Below are positions 26,368-35,192 of a stretch of DNA of 64,000 nucleotides, piece by piece (within the stretch, counting starts at the first letter, position 1; every line of letters starts with the position of its first letter). Below the pieces are notes generated by a model, which saw only the letters and a list, made by a program, of their open reading frames with translations, was not told the DNA's origin and ran no database searches. Position numbers and translations under genes: made by a program. Location: NCBI RefSeq assembly GCF_020564355.1, contig NZ_JAJCRR010000001.1:642948-706947 (forward strand), read 5' to 3'. Source of the stretch: Lachnospira pectinoschiza. GTDB taxonomy: Bacteria; Bacillota; Clostridia; Lachnospirales; Lachnospiraceae.

Positions 26368-26712
26368 ATGGAACGAATCGTTGAGCAGACGCTCCTGTAT
26401 GATTTTTATGGGGAGCTGCTGAATGAACATCAGCGTCAGATTTATACGGAAGCCGTATTTAATGATTACTCGTTAAGCGAGATTGCGGATGAATACGGTA
26501 TTTCAAGACAGGGTGTTCATGATTTGATAAAACGTGTGGACAAGACACTGACCGAGTATGAAGAAAAGCTTCATCTGATTGAGAAGTTTATTGCCACCAA
26601 GGAAAAGGTACACTTAATTGACCGGTATGCGAATGATTATATTTCTTCGAGCGATATTGGCTGTATTCACAAGATACAGGATATTGCAAAAGAAATTATT
26701 GAGGATTTTTAA
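26368..26712 (+). CDS. ylxM: SRP-associated helix-turn-helix protein YlxM
   Basis: A 114-residue UPF0122 protein, sigma-region-4-like: LLYDFYGELLNEHQRQIY and the helix-turn-helix YSLSEIADEYGISRQGVHD-like stretch. It is always found before ffh in Bacillota and stimulates or modulates SRP. I chose the ATG at 26368, with AAGGG upstream, over the GTG at 26362. ffh starts 28 bases after the stop. Confidence 0.92.
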   Translation: MERIVEQTLLYDFYGELLNEHQRQIYTEAVFNDYSLSEIADEYGISRQGVHDLIKRVDKTLTEYEEKLHLIEKFIATKEKVHLIDRYANDYISSSDIGCIHKIQDIAKEIIEDF

Positions 26713-26740
26713 TCTGGCAGTATAGTAGAAGTGAGGGCTT

Positions 26741-28090
26741 ATGGCATTCGATAGTTTATCAGACAAGCTTCAGAACATTTTTAAAAACCTTCGCGGAAAA
26801 GGACGGCTCACCGAAGCAGATGTAAAGACCGCTTTGAAGGAAGTAAAGATGGCATTGCTTGAAGCAGATGTTAATTTTAAAGTGGTAAAGCAGTTTATCA
26901 AGTCTGTGGAAGAACGGGCAATCGGTCAGGATGTTATGCAGAGCCTGACACCGGGGCAGATGGTGATTAAGATTGTCAATGAGGAAATGGTTTCTCTCAT
27001 GGGCTCCGAGACGACTGAGATTGCATTAAAATCCGGTAATGAGATTACGGTCATTATGATGGCAGGTCTTCAGGGTGCAGGTAAGACAACGACAACTGCC
27101 AAGCTTGCCGGTAAGTTTAAGTCAAAGGGCAGAAAGCCTTTGCTTGCTGCGTGTGATATTTACCGTCCGGCTGCGATTGAACAGTTACGGATTAACGGTG
27201 AAAAGCAGGGCGTGGAAGTCTTTTCCATGGGTACGAACAACAACCCTGTCGATATTGCAAAAGCGGCAATTCAACATGCAAAAAATAATAACTTCAACGT
27301 TGTTATTTTAGATACAGCCGGACGTCTTCATGTAGATGAAGACATGATGGCAGAATTACAGCATATCAAGCAGGAGATTGCTGTAGACCAGACAATACTG
27401 GTGGTTGATTCCATGACAGGACAGGATGCGGTCAATGTGGCTGCAACATTTAATGAGAAGATTGGAATTGACGGTGTAATCCTTACCAAGCTGGATGGCG
27501 ATACAAGAGGTGGTGCGGCACTTTCAATTAAGGCAGTGACCGGAAAGCCGATTCTGTATGTCGGTATGGGCGAAAAGCTTTCCGATTTGGAACAGTTTTA
27601 CCCGGACCGTATGGCTTCCAGAATTTTAGGTATGGGAGATGTGCTGACGCTGATTGAAAAAGCAGAAGCGCAGATTGATGAAGAACAGGCAAAGAAAATG
27701 GGTGAAAAGCTCAAAAAAGCCGAGTTCGATTTTAACGATTTCCTTGATTATATGGGACAGATTAAAAACATGGGCGGCATTGGTTCGATTCTGAATATGC
27801 TTCCGGGTATGGGTCTTGGCGGTCAGATGAAAAACATGACAGTGCCGGATGATGCAGAAGATAACCTGCGCCGTACAGAAGCGATTATCTATTCCATGAC
27901 AGCAAAGGAAAGAGCGAATCCTGACATTTTAAATCCATCCAGAAAGAACCGCATTGCAAAGGGCGCGGGTGTCGACATCAGCGAAGTCAACCGCCTTGTA
28001 AAGCAGTTTGACCAGATGAAAAAGATGATGAAACAGATGCCGGGAATGATGAAAGGTGCTAAAAAGGGACGTTTCCGTCTGCCTTTTTAA
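26741..28090 (+). CDS. ffh: Signal recognition particle protein Ffh
   Basis: A 449-residue SRP GTPase that binds signal peptides on the ribosome together with 4.5S/6S RNA. N and G domains: GLQGAGKTTTTAKLAG (G1, near residue 106), DTAGRL (G3), TKLDGDTRGG (G4). The methionine-rich M domain at the C-terminus ends in KKMMKQMPGMM and carries the RNA-binding helix. Length is standard. No ffs RNA is recognised next to it. Confidence 0.98.
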   Translation: MAFDSLSDKLQNIFKNLRGKGRLTEADVKTALKEVKMALLEADVNFKVVKQFIKSVEERAIGQDVMQSLTPGQMVIKIVNEEMVSLMGSETTEIALKSGNEITVIMMAGLQGAGKTTTTAKLAGKFKSKGRKPLLAACDIYRPAAIEQLRINGEKQGVEVFSMGTNNNPVDIAKAAIQHAKNNNFNVVILDTAGRLHVDEDMMAELQHIKQEIAVDQTILVVDSMTGQDAVNVAATFNEKIGIDGVILTKLDGDTRGGAALSIKAVTGKPILYVGMGEKLSDLEQFYPDRMASRILGMGDVLTLIEKAEAQIDEEQAKKMGEKLKKAEFDFNDFLDYMGQIKNMGGIGSILNMLPGMGLGGQMKNMTVPDDAEDNLRRTEAIIYSMTAKERANPDILNPSRKNRIAKGAGVDISEVNRLVKQFDQMKKMMKQMPGMMKGAKKGRFRLPF

Positions 28091-28133
28091 CATAAATGTT
28101 TATTCAGAATAATTGTAGGAGGTGAAATACAAA

Positions 28134-28379
28134 ATGGCAGTAAAAATCAGATTAAAGAGATTAGGTGAGAAGAAGTCTCCTTTCTATAGAATTATCGTTG
28201 CAGATTCAAGATCTCCAAGAAATGGTAGATTTATTGAAGAAATCGGTACTTATGATCCTAATTACGATCCTTGTAAGTTAAACATCGATTCTGAGCTTGC
28301 TAAGAAGTGGTTAGCAAATGGAGCACAGCCGACAGAAGTAGTTGGTAAGCTTTTCAAGATGGCTGGTATCGAAAAGTAA
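28134..28379 (+). CDS. rpsP: 30S ribosomal protein S16
   Basis: An 81-residue S16: [20 protein letters not shown] is the universal N-terminus. The ATG at 28134 follows AGGAGGTGA. It begins the conserved rpsP-khpA-rimM block. Confidence 0.97.
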   Translation: MAVKIRLKRLGEKKSPFYRIIVADSRSPRNGRFIEEIGTYDPNYDPCKLNIDSELAKKWLANGAQPTEVVGKLFKMAGIEK

Positions 28380-28401
28380 GAGCCTGATGGAGGTATTATC
28401 T

Positions 28402-28632
28402 ATGAAAGAATTGGTTGAAATTATTGCTAAGGCATTAGTGGATAATCCGGATGAAGTTGTTGTAACTGAAACTGAAAAAGATAAAGCCATCATAGTCGAC
28501 TTAAAGGTTGCCCCATCCGATATGGGTAAGGTAATCGGAAAATCAGGCAGAATTGCTAAGTCTATCAGATCAGTTGTTTCTGCAGCTGCATCAAAGACTG
28601 ACAAAAAGGTCATAGTAGAAATCGATAACTAG
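28402..28632 (+). CDS. khpA: KH-domain RNA-binding protein KhpA (YlqC)
   Basis: A 76-residue single KH domain with the GKVIGKSGRIAKSIR loop (VIGKSGR is the GxxG core). KhpA pairs with KhpB in many Gram-positives and binds a broad set of RNAs, affecting cell size. The ATG at 28402 has GGAGG at 28389-28393. It lies between rpsP and rimM as in Bacillus and is followed by a terminator. Confidence 0.93.
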   Translation: MKELVEIIAKALVDNPDEVVVTETEKDKAIIVDLKVAPSDMGKVIGKSGRIAKSIRSVVSAAASKTDKKVIVEIDN

Positions 28633-28655
28633 AGTCATAAAGACTATGTAAAGAG

Positions 28656-28704
28656 CCATGCAGACAGTTTTGTGAGTATTCACAAGCCTCTGCATGGTTT
28701 TTTC
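28656..28704 (+). terminator. Terminator after khpA
   Basis: CCATGCAGA pairs with TCTGCATGG, with an inner TTGTGA/TCACAA hairpin, followed by six T. It splits khpA from rimM, normally one transcript. Confidence 0.85.
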
Positions 28705-28721
28705 AAATATATGGAGTGCTT

Positions 28722-29237
28722 ATGGAAGATTTATTACGGGTTGGTGTGATTACGGCAACACACGGCATCCGCGGGGAAGTGAAAGTATTTCCGACAACAG
28801 ACGACCCTCAGCGGTTTAAAAAGTTAAAACAATGTGTCATTGAAGGAAGACGGGAAAATATTGAACTGGAAGTGCAGTCGGTGAAGTTCTTTAAACAGTA
28901 TGTTATCATAAAATTTAAAGGATACGACAGTATCAATGACATTGAGCAGTTTGTCAAGAAAGATTTAATGGTCACAAGAGAGCATGCGGTCAAGTGCGAG
29001 CCGGGCGAATATTTTATCTGCGATTTAATCGGACTGGATGTTATTACGGATACCGGCATGAACCTTGGGAAGCTGACAGAAGTGCTGGAAACAGGCGCAA
29101 ACAATGTTTATGAGGTTACAACGCCGGACGGAAAAACAGTACTGATTCCGGTTATTGACCAGTGTATTCTTGCCCATGACATGAAAGAAAAGACGGTGAC
29201 GGTGCATCTGCTGCCGGGACTGCTGGATATGAATTAA
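28722..29237 (+). CDS. rimM: 16S rRNA processing protein RimM
   Basis: A 171-residue 30S maturation factor binding S19: RVGVITATHGIRGEVKV at the N-terminus, a PRC-barrel second half with the GANNVYEV motif and IPVIDQCI. I chose 28722 with GGAG at 28713-28716. trmD, which nearly always follows rimM in Bacillota, is missing: the next gene is rplS. Confidence 0.95.
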   Translation: MEDLLRVGVITATHGIRGEVKVFPTTDDPQRFKKLKQCVIEGRRENIELEVQSVKFFKQYVIIKFKGYDSINDIEQFVKKDLMVTREHAVKCEPGEYFICDLIGLDVITDTGMNLGKLTEVLETGANNVYEVTTPDGKTVLIPVIDQCILAHDMKEKTVTVHLLPGLLDMN

Positions 29238-29255
29238 GCACTATACAAAAAGTGC

Positions 29256-29284
29256 TTGCATTTTTATTTGGAGTATGCTAGACT
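29256..29284 (+). promoter_or_regulatory. Probable promoter for rplS
   Basis: TTGCAT at 29256-29261 and TAGACT at 29279-29284, spacer 17. A weak hairpin GCACT/AGTGC (29238-29255) followed by a T-rich stretch may end the rimM transcript. Confidence 0.5.
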
Positions 29285-29304
29285 TAACTAGTTGTGAGAA
29301 AAGA

Positions 29305-29341
29305 GATGGTCCTCTGTTACAGGAAATGTATTAAGAACATC
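29305..29341 (+). promoter_or_regulatory. Candidate L19 leader (autoregulatory 5' UTR structure)
   Basis: GATG (29305-29308) pairs with CATC (29338-29341) and inner TCCT (29310-29313) with AGGA (29321-29324), just before AAGGAGGT of rplS. An L19 leader is known in Bacillota; I could not check the match to its model. Confidence 0.4.
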
Positions 29342-29362
29342 CAAATATTAAGGAGGTCACAC

Positions 29363-29710
29363 ATGAACGAAATTATTAAGAACATTGAAGAAGCACAGAT
29401 GAAGGCAGAAGTACCTGCATTTAACGTAGGTGATACAGTAAGAGTATCTGCTAAGATTAAGGAAGGTAACCGTGAAAGAATCCAGGTATTCGAAGGTACT
29501 GTATTAAAGAAGCAGGGTACAGGCGTTCGTTCTACATTCACAGTTAGAAAGATTTCTAACGGCGTAGGCGTAGAAAAGACATGGCCATTACATTCTCCAA
29601 TCGTAGAAAAGGTTGATGTTGTAAGACGCGGTAAAGTAAGACGTGCAAAACTCAATTACTTACGTCAGAGAACAGGTAAGGCTGCTAAGGTAAAAGAATT
29701 GGTTCGTTAA
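29363..29710 (+). CDS. rplS: 50S ribosomal protein L19
   Basis: A 115-residue protein with the L19 core [16 protein letters not shown] and the basic end [14 protein letters not shown] chose the ATG at 29363, which has AAGGAGGT upstream; the longer frame from 29294 has no binding site and adds a leader overlapping the regulatory structure. Codon use is strongly biased as in other ribosomal genes. Confidence 0.97.
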   Translation: MNEIIKNIEEAQMKAEVPAFNVGDTVRVSAKIKEGNRERIQVFEGTVLKKQGTGVRSTFTVRKISNGVGVEKTWPLHSPIVEKVDVVRRGKVRRAKLNYLRQRTGKAAKVKELVR

Positions 29711-29728
29711 TTCTTCAACGGCTTATAT

Positions 29729-29762
29729 GGACAGACACGGTAATTGTGTCTGTCCTTTTATT
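29729..29762 (+). terminator. Terminator of rplS
   Basis: GGACAGACAC, short loop, GTGTCTGTCC and then TTTTATTTTA: a perfect 10-bp stem with a T-rich tail. Confidence 0.9.
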
Positions 29763-29785
29763 TTATAAAAAATTGTGAGGTACAT

Positions 29786-30343
29786 ATGATTTCATTTCAG
29801 AGAAGATATCAGGAAAATACAAAATTACTGACAGTGTGTAAGTGGATTGCGGACCTTCTGATTGTGATTCTACTGGCATATACGCTTACCCTGTTTTTAT
29901 GTGACCGTACAACGATTTCAGGAAATTCCATGCAGCCGGCGATAGAAAATGAAGATACTGTGTTGCTTAACCGGATTGCATATTCCTTTCATGGACCGAA
30001 AAGGTACAGTATTATCGCCTTTCATCCGAATGGTGTAAAAACTTCAAAGATTTATGTAAAGCGTGTTATCGGTCTGCCGGGTGAAACGATTCAGATTCAC
30101 GACGGAAAAGTATATATTAATGGCAGTGTGCTGGAAGATGACGTTTCGGAAGATGACATTTTAACGGCAGGTCTGGCAGCAGGTGAACTGACACTGGGGG
30201 AAAATGAGTACTTTGTACTGGGAGATAACCGCAATAACAGTGAAGACAGCCGCTTTGCCAATGTGGGCGTTGTGAAAAAAGACGACATCGTGGGTTCGGT
30301 ATGGTTTATTGCAAGCCCGATGAAAAGAATGAGATTATTATAA
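29786..30343 (+). CDS. lepB: Signal peptidase I
   Basis: A 185-residue membrane serine protease that removes signal peptides. One N-terminal membrane helix (residues ~20-39), catalytic Ser48 in GNSMQP and Lys92 in VKRVIGLPGE; the GDNRNNSEDSR box near the end is the family signature. Single-helix architecture is typical of Gram-positives. The start at 29786 has GTGAGG upstream; the longer frame from 29744 runs through the rplS terminator. Confidence 0.95.
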   Translation: MISFQRRYQENTKLLTVCKWIADLLIVILLAYTLTLFLCDRTTISGNSMQPAIENEDTVLLNRIAYSFHGPKRYSIIAFHPNGVKTSKIYVKRVIGLPGETIQIHDGKVYINGSVLEDDVSEDDILTAGLAAGELTLGENEYFVLGDNRNNSEDSRFANVGVVKKDDIVGSVWFIASPMKRMRLL

Positions 30344-30370
30344 AAGCCGTCAGGCGGAATGGAGCAGAAT

Positions 30371-31216
30371 ATGAATTATCAATGGTATCCGGGACATATG
30401 ACCAAGGCAAGAAGAATGATGGAAGAAAACATTAAACTGATTGATCTGGTGATTGAACTGGTTGATGCAAGAATCCCTTTAAGCAGCAGAAATCCCGATA
30501 TTGACGGGCTTGCAAAAAATAAGGCACGTATCATTTTACTCAATAAATCCGATTTATCCGATGAACGCAAAAATGTGATGTGGATTGATTATTTTACCCA
30601 AAAAGGTTTCTATGTATTAAAATTAAATTCCAAGAGCGGAGCGGGGGTCAAGCAGGTCAACCAGACGATTGTCCTTGCCTGCAAGGAAAAAATAGAACGC
30701 GATAAAAGAAAGGGTATTTTAAACCGTCCGGTGCGTGCAATGGTCGTCGGTATTCCGAATGTCGGAAAGTCGACCTTTATCAATGCATTTGCAGGAAAAG
30801 CCTGCGCAAAGACCGGGAATAAGCCGGGGGTTACCAAGGGCAAGCAGTGGATTCGCTTAAATAAGAATGTGGAACTGCTGGATACACCGGGTATTTTATG
30901 GCCGCGATTTGAAAATCAGGAAGTCGGACAGCGACTTGCCATGATTGGCTCAATGAATGACGAAGTGTTAAATCTGGATGAGCTGGCACTGGATACAATT
31001 AAATTCTTATTAAAAGAATATCCCGGAAACTTAAAAGAACGCTATGGGATTGAAGAAGATGCAGAAGCCTTACAGGTCATGGAAGCTATTGCAGCACGGC
31101 GCGGCTGTGTAAAGCAGGGCGGAATTACCGATTATGAAAAGACAGCGGGCATTGTTCTGGATGATTTCAGAAGCGGAAGAACCGGCAGAATTACACTGGA
31201 AGTACCGGAAGAATAA
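30371..31216 (+). CDS. rbgA: Ribosome biogenesis GTPase RbgA (YlqF)
   Basis: A 281-residue circularly permuted GTPase for late 50S assembly. The order of motifs is permuted: G4 NKSD near residue 60, then G1 GIPNVGKS near 125, then G3 DTPG near 170. N-terminal [10 protein letters not shown] is the RbgA signature. The start at 30371 has GGAG at 30361. The binding site is within GGCGGAATGGAG, the tail motif of the stem-loop elements. rnhB follows 14 bases later, as in Bacillus. Confidence 0.94.
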   Translation: MNYQWYPGHMTKARRMMEENIKLIDLVIELVDARIPLSSRNPDIDGLAKNKARIILLNKSDLSDERKNVMWIDYFTQKGFYVLKLNSKSGAGVKQVNQTIVLACKEKIERDKRKGILNRPVRAMVVGIPNVGKSTFINAFAGKACAKTGNKPGVTKGKQWIRLNKNVELLDTPGILWPRFENQEVGQRLAMIGSMNDEVLNLDELALDTIKFLLKEYPGNLKERYGIEEDAEALQVMEAIAARRGCVKQGGITDYEKTAGIVLDDFRSGRTGRITLEVPEE

Positions 31217-31230
31217 GGAGCGGTCATCAC

Positions 31231-31920
31231 ATGGAAAAAGAGCAGAAAATAACAAAAGCAGAGCTTGCACGAATAAAGCGTGAAGAAAAGCTTGCGGCAG
31301 AGCGGGAACGGATAGAAGCCCTGTGCAAATTTGAAAAAGAATACGATTACTGCCGGTATATCTGCGGCATTGATGAAGCAGGCAGAGGTCCGCTTGCAGG
31401 ACCGGTTGTGGCAGGGGCGGTTGTACTGCCGAAGGACTGCCGCATTTTATATATCAATGATTCCAAGAAATTAAGCGAAAAAAAGCGTGAAGAACTCTTT
31501 GACGTTATCAGCCGTGAAGCAGTCAGTGTGGGAATCGGTATTGTATCGGCACAGCGTATTGACGAGATTAACATTTTGCAGGCAACGTATGAAGCCATGC
31601 GGCAGGCTATTCAGAAACTGAGTGTACAGCCCGATATATTATTAAACGATGCTGTAACCATTCCGGGCGTGGAGATTGCACAGGTGCCGATTATCAAAGG
31701 TGATGCAAAGAGCCTTACAATCGGTGCTGCCAGTATTATGGCAAAGGTGACAAGGGACAGAATGATGGCGGAGTATGATAAAGAATATCCGCAGTATGGA
31801 TTTGCAAAACATAAAGGATATGGAACGAAACAGCATACACAGGCGCTTTTAGAGTATGGTGCCTGTCCGATTCACCGGAAAACATTTTTAAAAAATATAT
31901 TAAATACTGAAAGGGTATAA
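31231..31920 (+). CDS. rnhB: Ribonuclease HII
   Basis: A 229-residue enzyme cleaving RNA in RNA-DNA hybrids and removing single ribonucleotides. The catalytic core begins with [18 protein letters not shown] near residue 46; further acidic residues are in NDAV and KVTRDRMM regions, and [10 protein letters not shown] is conserved. About 40 N-terminal residues are charged and probably helical, an extension before the core. AAGGAG upstream sets the start. Confidence 0.96.
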   Translation: MEKEQKITKAELARIKREEKLAAERERIEALCKFEKEYDYCRYICGIDEAGRGPLAGPVVAGAVVLPKDCRILYINDSKKLSEKKREELFDVISREAVSVGIGIVSAQRIDEINILQATYEAMRQAIQKLSVQPDILLNDAVTIPGVEIAQVPIIKGDAKSLTIGAASIMAKVTRDRMMAEYDKEYPQYGFAKHKGYGTKQHTQALLEYGACPIHRKTFLKNILNTERV

Positions 31921-31924
31921 TGAT

Positions 31925-33544
31925 ATGGCATTTCACATTTCAGGTTTTTTACAGCAGATGGTTTCAGGTACAAAAAGTTCCGAAAGTGCATCAACAGAGA
32001 GTGCGGCGGCGGAAAATGCAGGACAGACAGAGCAGACTGCGCAGGTAAATACCATTAATGCAAAGTATCTGGCATCTTTGCTGGCAGGAGATACGGTTAC
32101 CGGTGTTGTAAACAGCATGAAGGACAATCAGGTTATTCTCAGCCTGCCAAACGGTGAGAATCTTTTTGCACGTCTTGCACAGGGGGCACAGGTGCAGTTA
32201 GGGCAGAGCATGACCTTTCAGGTGCAGGAAAATAAAGGTAATTTCGTTGCATTAAAACCGCTTTTCGGGGATGCGCAGCAGATGGTGCTGGTACAGAAGG
32301 CACTTGAAGCGGCCGGACTTTCTGCTAATGAAAGCAATATGGCGATTGTGCAGGAACTGCTGGCACGGAATATGTCTATTGATGCCGCAATGTTAAATGA
32401 AATGGTAAAAAACAACCTGAAATTCCCAAATGCCAGTCTGGATACCATGGCAAATCTTGTGAAACTTAATATTCCCGTTACGCAGGAAAATATCGAACAA
32501 TATGAAGCTTATACGCATTACGAGCGCAATATGGCAGGTCAGTTAGACAGTCTGCCGTCCGCTCTGTCAGATACACTTACACAGCTTACCGGTCAGGATC
32601 CGGTGCAGGCAGGGACATTTTTAAAAAATGTGACTGCGGCGCTGTATGAAGGACTTCCGCAGGAAATGCAGGCGGGCCTTTCGGAAACAATGCCGCAGGA
32701 TGCGGTGCGGGAAGGGCTTGCACAAAAAATCACGGAAACCTTTAATGATACACCGCAGGGCGGACAGGCACAGGCGCTGGCAGAACAGATTACAGAAGGA
32801 AATGCCACCGTAAAAGAAACGTTGTCACAGCTGGCGGATTTGATTGCAGGGACAAAGAATACACCGGATGATACGCAGGCTGCCGGACAGACAGAGAAAA
32901 AACTGACACAGTTACTGGCTTCTAAAGAACTTGGACAGCTGCTGAAGGGGCAGATTGAAGAAACACTGTATTTAAAACCACAGATGGCAGACAGCGAAGA
33001 AAGCATCAAGGGATTTTATAAGCGGGTGCGCTCCTCACTGGAAGCCGTTTCAAAGGAAACGCAGAAGGCAGCAGAGGGCTCAGCGTTATCTGCCAATTTA
33101 AACGAAATCAAAAGCAATATTGATTTCATGAATGACTTAAACCGCAATATGACGTATTTTCAGATGCCGGTGCGCTTTTCGGAAGGCACTGGAAATGGAG
33201 AGTTATACGTATTTACAAATAAAAAAACACTTCACAATAATCCCGAAAATGTGAGCGCTCTCCTACATCTGGATATGGAACATTTAGGTTCTGTCGATGT
33301 GTATGTGAAACTGGCAGGTAAAAATGTCACAACGAATTTCTGTCTGGAGGATTCGGAAACACTGGATTTTGTGTATGATCATATTGACCGGCTTAATGCC
33401 CGCCTGGAAGCGCTTGGTTACACGGCACATTTTGAGATGAAACTGACACAGCCACAGGAAAATTTTGATTTTGAAAAAGATTTTCTGCAAAATCAGACAG
33501 GAGGCGCACCGACGTCCCAATATATTTTCGATATCAAAGCATAA
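31925..33544 (+). CDS. YlqG-like protein with FliK-type hook-length-control C-terminal domain
   Basis: 539 residues, no signal peptide or membrane helix. The N-terminal ~45 residues are Ser/Ala/Glu/Gln-rich, followed by an all-helical Gln/Ala-rich middle part. The end (about residues 415-510) resembles the flagellar hook domain: ELYVFTNKK, LHLDMEHLGSVDVYVKL and YDHIDRLNARLEALGY. Position after rnhB and before a FlhB-like gene equals Bacillus ylqG-ylqH. No flagellar operon is here. Function is unknown; by analogy it may interact with the ylqH product. The start is 4 bases after the rnhB stop. Confidence 0.7.
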   Translation: MAFHISGFLQQMVSGTKSSESASTESAAAENAGQTEQTAQVNTINAKYLASLLAGDTVTGVVNSMKDNQVILSLPNGENLFARLAQGAQVQLGQSMTFQVQENKGNFVALKPLFGDAQQMVLVQKALEAAGLSANESNMAIVQELLARNMSIDAAMLNEMVKNNLKFPNASLDTMANLVKLNIPVTQENIEQYEAYTHYERNMAGQLDSLPSALSDTLTQLTGQDPVQAGTFLKNVTAALYEGLPQEMQAGLSETMPQDAVREGLAQKITETFNDTPQGGQAQALAEQITEGNATVKETLSQLADLIAGTKNTPDDTQAAGQTEKKLTQLLASKELGQLLKGQIEETLYLKPQMADSEESIKGFYKRVRSSLEAVSKETQKAAEGSALSANLNEIKSNIDFMNDLNRNMTYFQMPVRFSEGTGNGELYVFTNKKTLHNNPENVSALLHLDMEHLGSVDVYVKLAGKNVTTNFCLEDSETLDFVYDHIDRLNARLEALGYTAHFEMKLTQPQENFDFEKDFLQNQTGGAPTSQYIFDIKA

Positions 33545-33561
33545 GTTTATAGATTGTTCAT

Positions 33562-33590
33562 TTGCACAATGAAAAGCAGTGGATTATAAT
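33562..33590 (+). promoter_or_regulatory. Possible internal promoter before ylqH
   Basis: TTGCAC at 33562-33567 and TATAAT at 33585-33590, spacer 17. Transcription would begin almost inside the GGGAG binding site (33591-33595), so its use is doubtful. Confidence 0.35.
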
Positions 33591-33604
33591 GGGAGTGTAC
33601 AAAT

Positions 33605-33910
33605 ATGACAAATAAAAAGGATACAGGAGAGCAGAAGCGGAAGGTTTCTGTGGCACTTGAATACGTTCCCGGAGAAGAAGCACCGAAAATTATTGCATCG
33701 GGAAAAGGTGTTCTGGCGGAAAAGATTATTGAGCGTGCCAAGGAAGCGGATGTGCCGGTGTATGAAGACAGCAAGCTTGCCAATACGCTTTCCAAGCTGG
33801 AAATCGGAGATATGATACCGCCGGAATTATACAGCGTGGTTGCCGAGATTCTGGTCTTTGTAGATGATATGGATAGATTAAGAAGTAAAGTGAAAAAGAC
33901 AGGAAAATAA
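33605..33910 (+). CDS. FlhB C-terminal-like protein (YlqH)
   Basis: A 101-residue stand-alone protein equal to the cytoplasmic C-terminal piece of the FlhB/YscU export switch: VSVALEYVPGEEAPKIIASGKG, then ERAKEADVPVYEDSKLANTL and EIGDMIPPELYSVVAEIL. It lacks the membrane domain and the NPTH self-cleavage motif, since it starts just after that point. It follows the FliK-like gene as in Bacillus. The stop TAA overlaps the next ATG (TAATG). Confidence 0.82.
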   Translation: MTNKKDTGEQKRKVSVALEYVPGEEAPKIIASGKGVLAEKIIERAKEADVPVYEDSKLANTLSKLEIGDMIPPELYSVVAEILVFVDDMDRLRSKVKKTGK

Positions 33911-34260
33911 TGAACACACGACAGCGGGGAAAAGAATGGGAACAGAAGGTGTGCCGGTATTTAAAGGACAAAGGTTATTTTATCGTAGATGTAAATTTCG
34001 CCTGTGCCTGCGGTGAGATTGATATTATTGCGGCACAGCGGCAAACGCTTGTTTTTATAGAGGTGAAATACCGCAGAAATGCCCGGTACGGTTATGCCTT
34101 AGAAGCGGTGACACCTGCAAAACAGAAGAAAATCCGCAGGACAGCGGACGTCTATCTTGCAAAACACGCACAGAATACAGTGTTTGCAGGGGCAGATTGC
34201 CGTTTTGATGTAATAGGAATTGATGATGGGGAGATTACGCATATTGAGGATGCGTTTTAA
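33910..34260 (+). CDS. yraN: YraN family (UPF0102) endonuclease-like protein
   Basis: A 116-residue protein of the restriction-endonuclease-like fold. The active-site pattern GEIDIIAAQRQTLVFIEVK (D and ExK) is present near residue 38-56. Its cellular role is not established; homologues are commonly linked to rnhB. It is translationally coupled to ylqH by a TAATG overlap. Confidence 0.9.
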   Translation: MNTRQRGKEWEQKVCRYLKDKGYFIVDVNFACACGEIDIIAAQRQTLVFIEVKYRRNARYGYALEAVTPAKQKKIRRTADVYLAKHAQNTVFAGADCRFDVIGIDDGEITHIEDAF

Positions 34261-34280
34261 AATTTAAAATGGAGAATAGA

Positions 34281-35189
34281 ATGGAATCACTGACATGGAA
34301 TAAAACAGACACGGATGCAGTTTATGCGTATATGCAGGAGCAGGAGCGCCCGGCATATATGGATACGGTCAGAAGTGTTACGGCAGAAAACGGTGTGCCG
34401 TATTTAAGGTTTCCGATGCTGGAATCGGAGTCTTTTATTGAACATGGATTTTCAACACGAAAAGGCGGTGTCAGCACCGGTATTTACGAAAGCATGAATC
34501 TGACTTTTAATCTCGAGGATGATCCGGAAAATGTGTCGGAAAATTTCAGAAGAATGGCGGCTGCGCTTCATACTGTACCGGAAAAGATGGTATACAGTAA
34601 GCAGACACATACAACCAATGTCTTAAAAATAGAAGAACACCACAAAGGAATGGGAATTGTACGGGAGCGTGATTTTGACAATATAGACGGACTGGTGACA
34701 AATGTGCCGGGAATCTGTCTGGTTACTTCGTATGCCGACTGTATTCCTCTTTTTTTTGCGGACAGCCGCGATCAATGTATCGGATTGTCCCATTCGGGCT
34801 GGAGAGGAACGGTGGGAAATATCGCACAGGTAACAGTTGATGCCCTCATAAGAGAATACAATGCCAATCCTGCATATATCAAAGCGGTTATCGGACCGGG
34901 AATCTGCAGGGGCTGTTATGAAGTAAGTGAAGATGTTGCAGTACAGTTTCAGAAAAAGTATCTGCCACAGGAAGCAGAGCATATTGTAGCACCGGGGAAA
35001 AGAGTAGGAAAATATCAGCTGGATTTACAGCTTGCCAATTATTATAACCTGATTCATGCAGGAATCCACCCGGAGCATATTGCGGTGGCAGATGTCTGTA
35101 CCTGCTGTAATTCAGACCTGTTGTTTTCACACAGGGCAACAAAAGGCAGACGTGGTATTTTATGCGGAATGATGTACATAAAGGAGTAG
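34281..35189 (+). CDS. pgeF: Peptidoglycan editing factor PgeF (YfiH/polyphenol-oxidase family)
   Basis: A 302-residue protein of the DUF152/LACC1 family; members act on purine nucleosides and in E. coli correct muropeptide composition. Conserved blocks: SKQTHTTNV (His), VTSYADCIPLFF (Cys), SHSGWRGT (His) and the end RRGILCGMM. I chose 34281 with GGAG at 34271; the upstream ATG at 34269 overlaps that site. The next gene, an alarmone synthetase, begins 4 bases after the stop. Confidence 0.88.
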   Translation: MESLTWNKTDTDAVYAYMQEQERPAYMDTVRSVTAENGVPYLRFPMLESESFIEHGFSTRKGGVSTGIYESMNLTFNLEDDPENVSENFRRMAAALHTVPEKMVYSKQTHTTNVLKIEEHHKGMGIVRERDFDNIDGLVTNVPGICLVTSYADCIPLFFADSRDQCIGLSHSGWRGTVGNIAQVTVDALIREYNANPAYIKAVIGPGICRGCYEVSEDVAVQFQKKYLPQEAEHIVAPGKRVGKYQLDLQLANYYNLIHAGIHPEHIAVADVCTCCNSDLLFSHRATKGRRGILCGMMYIKE

Positions 35190-35192
35190 GAC

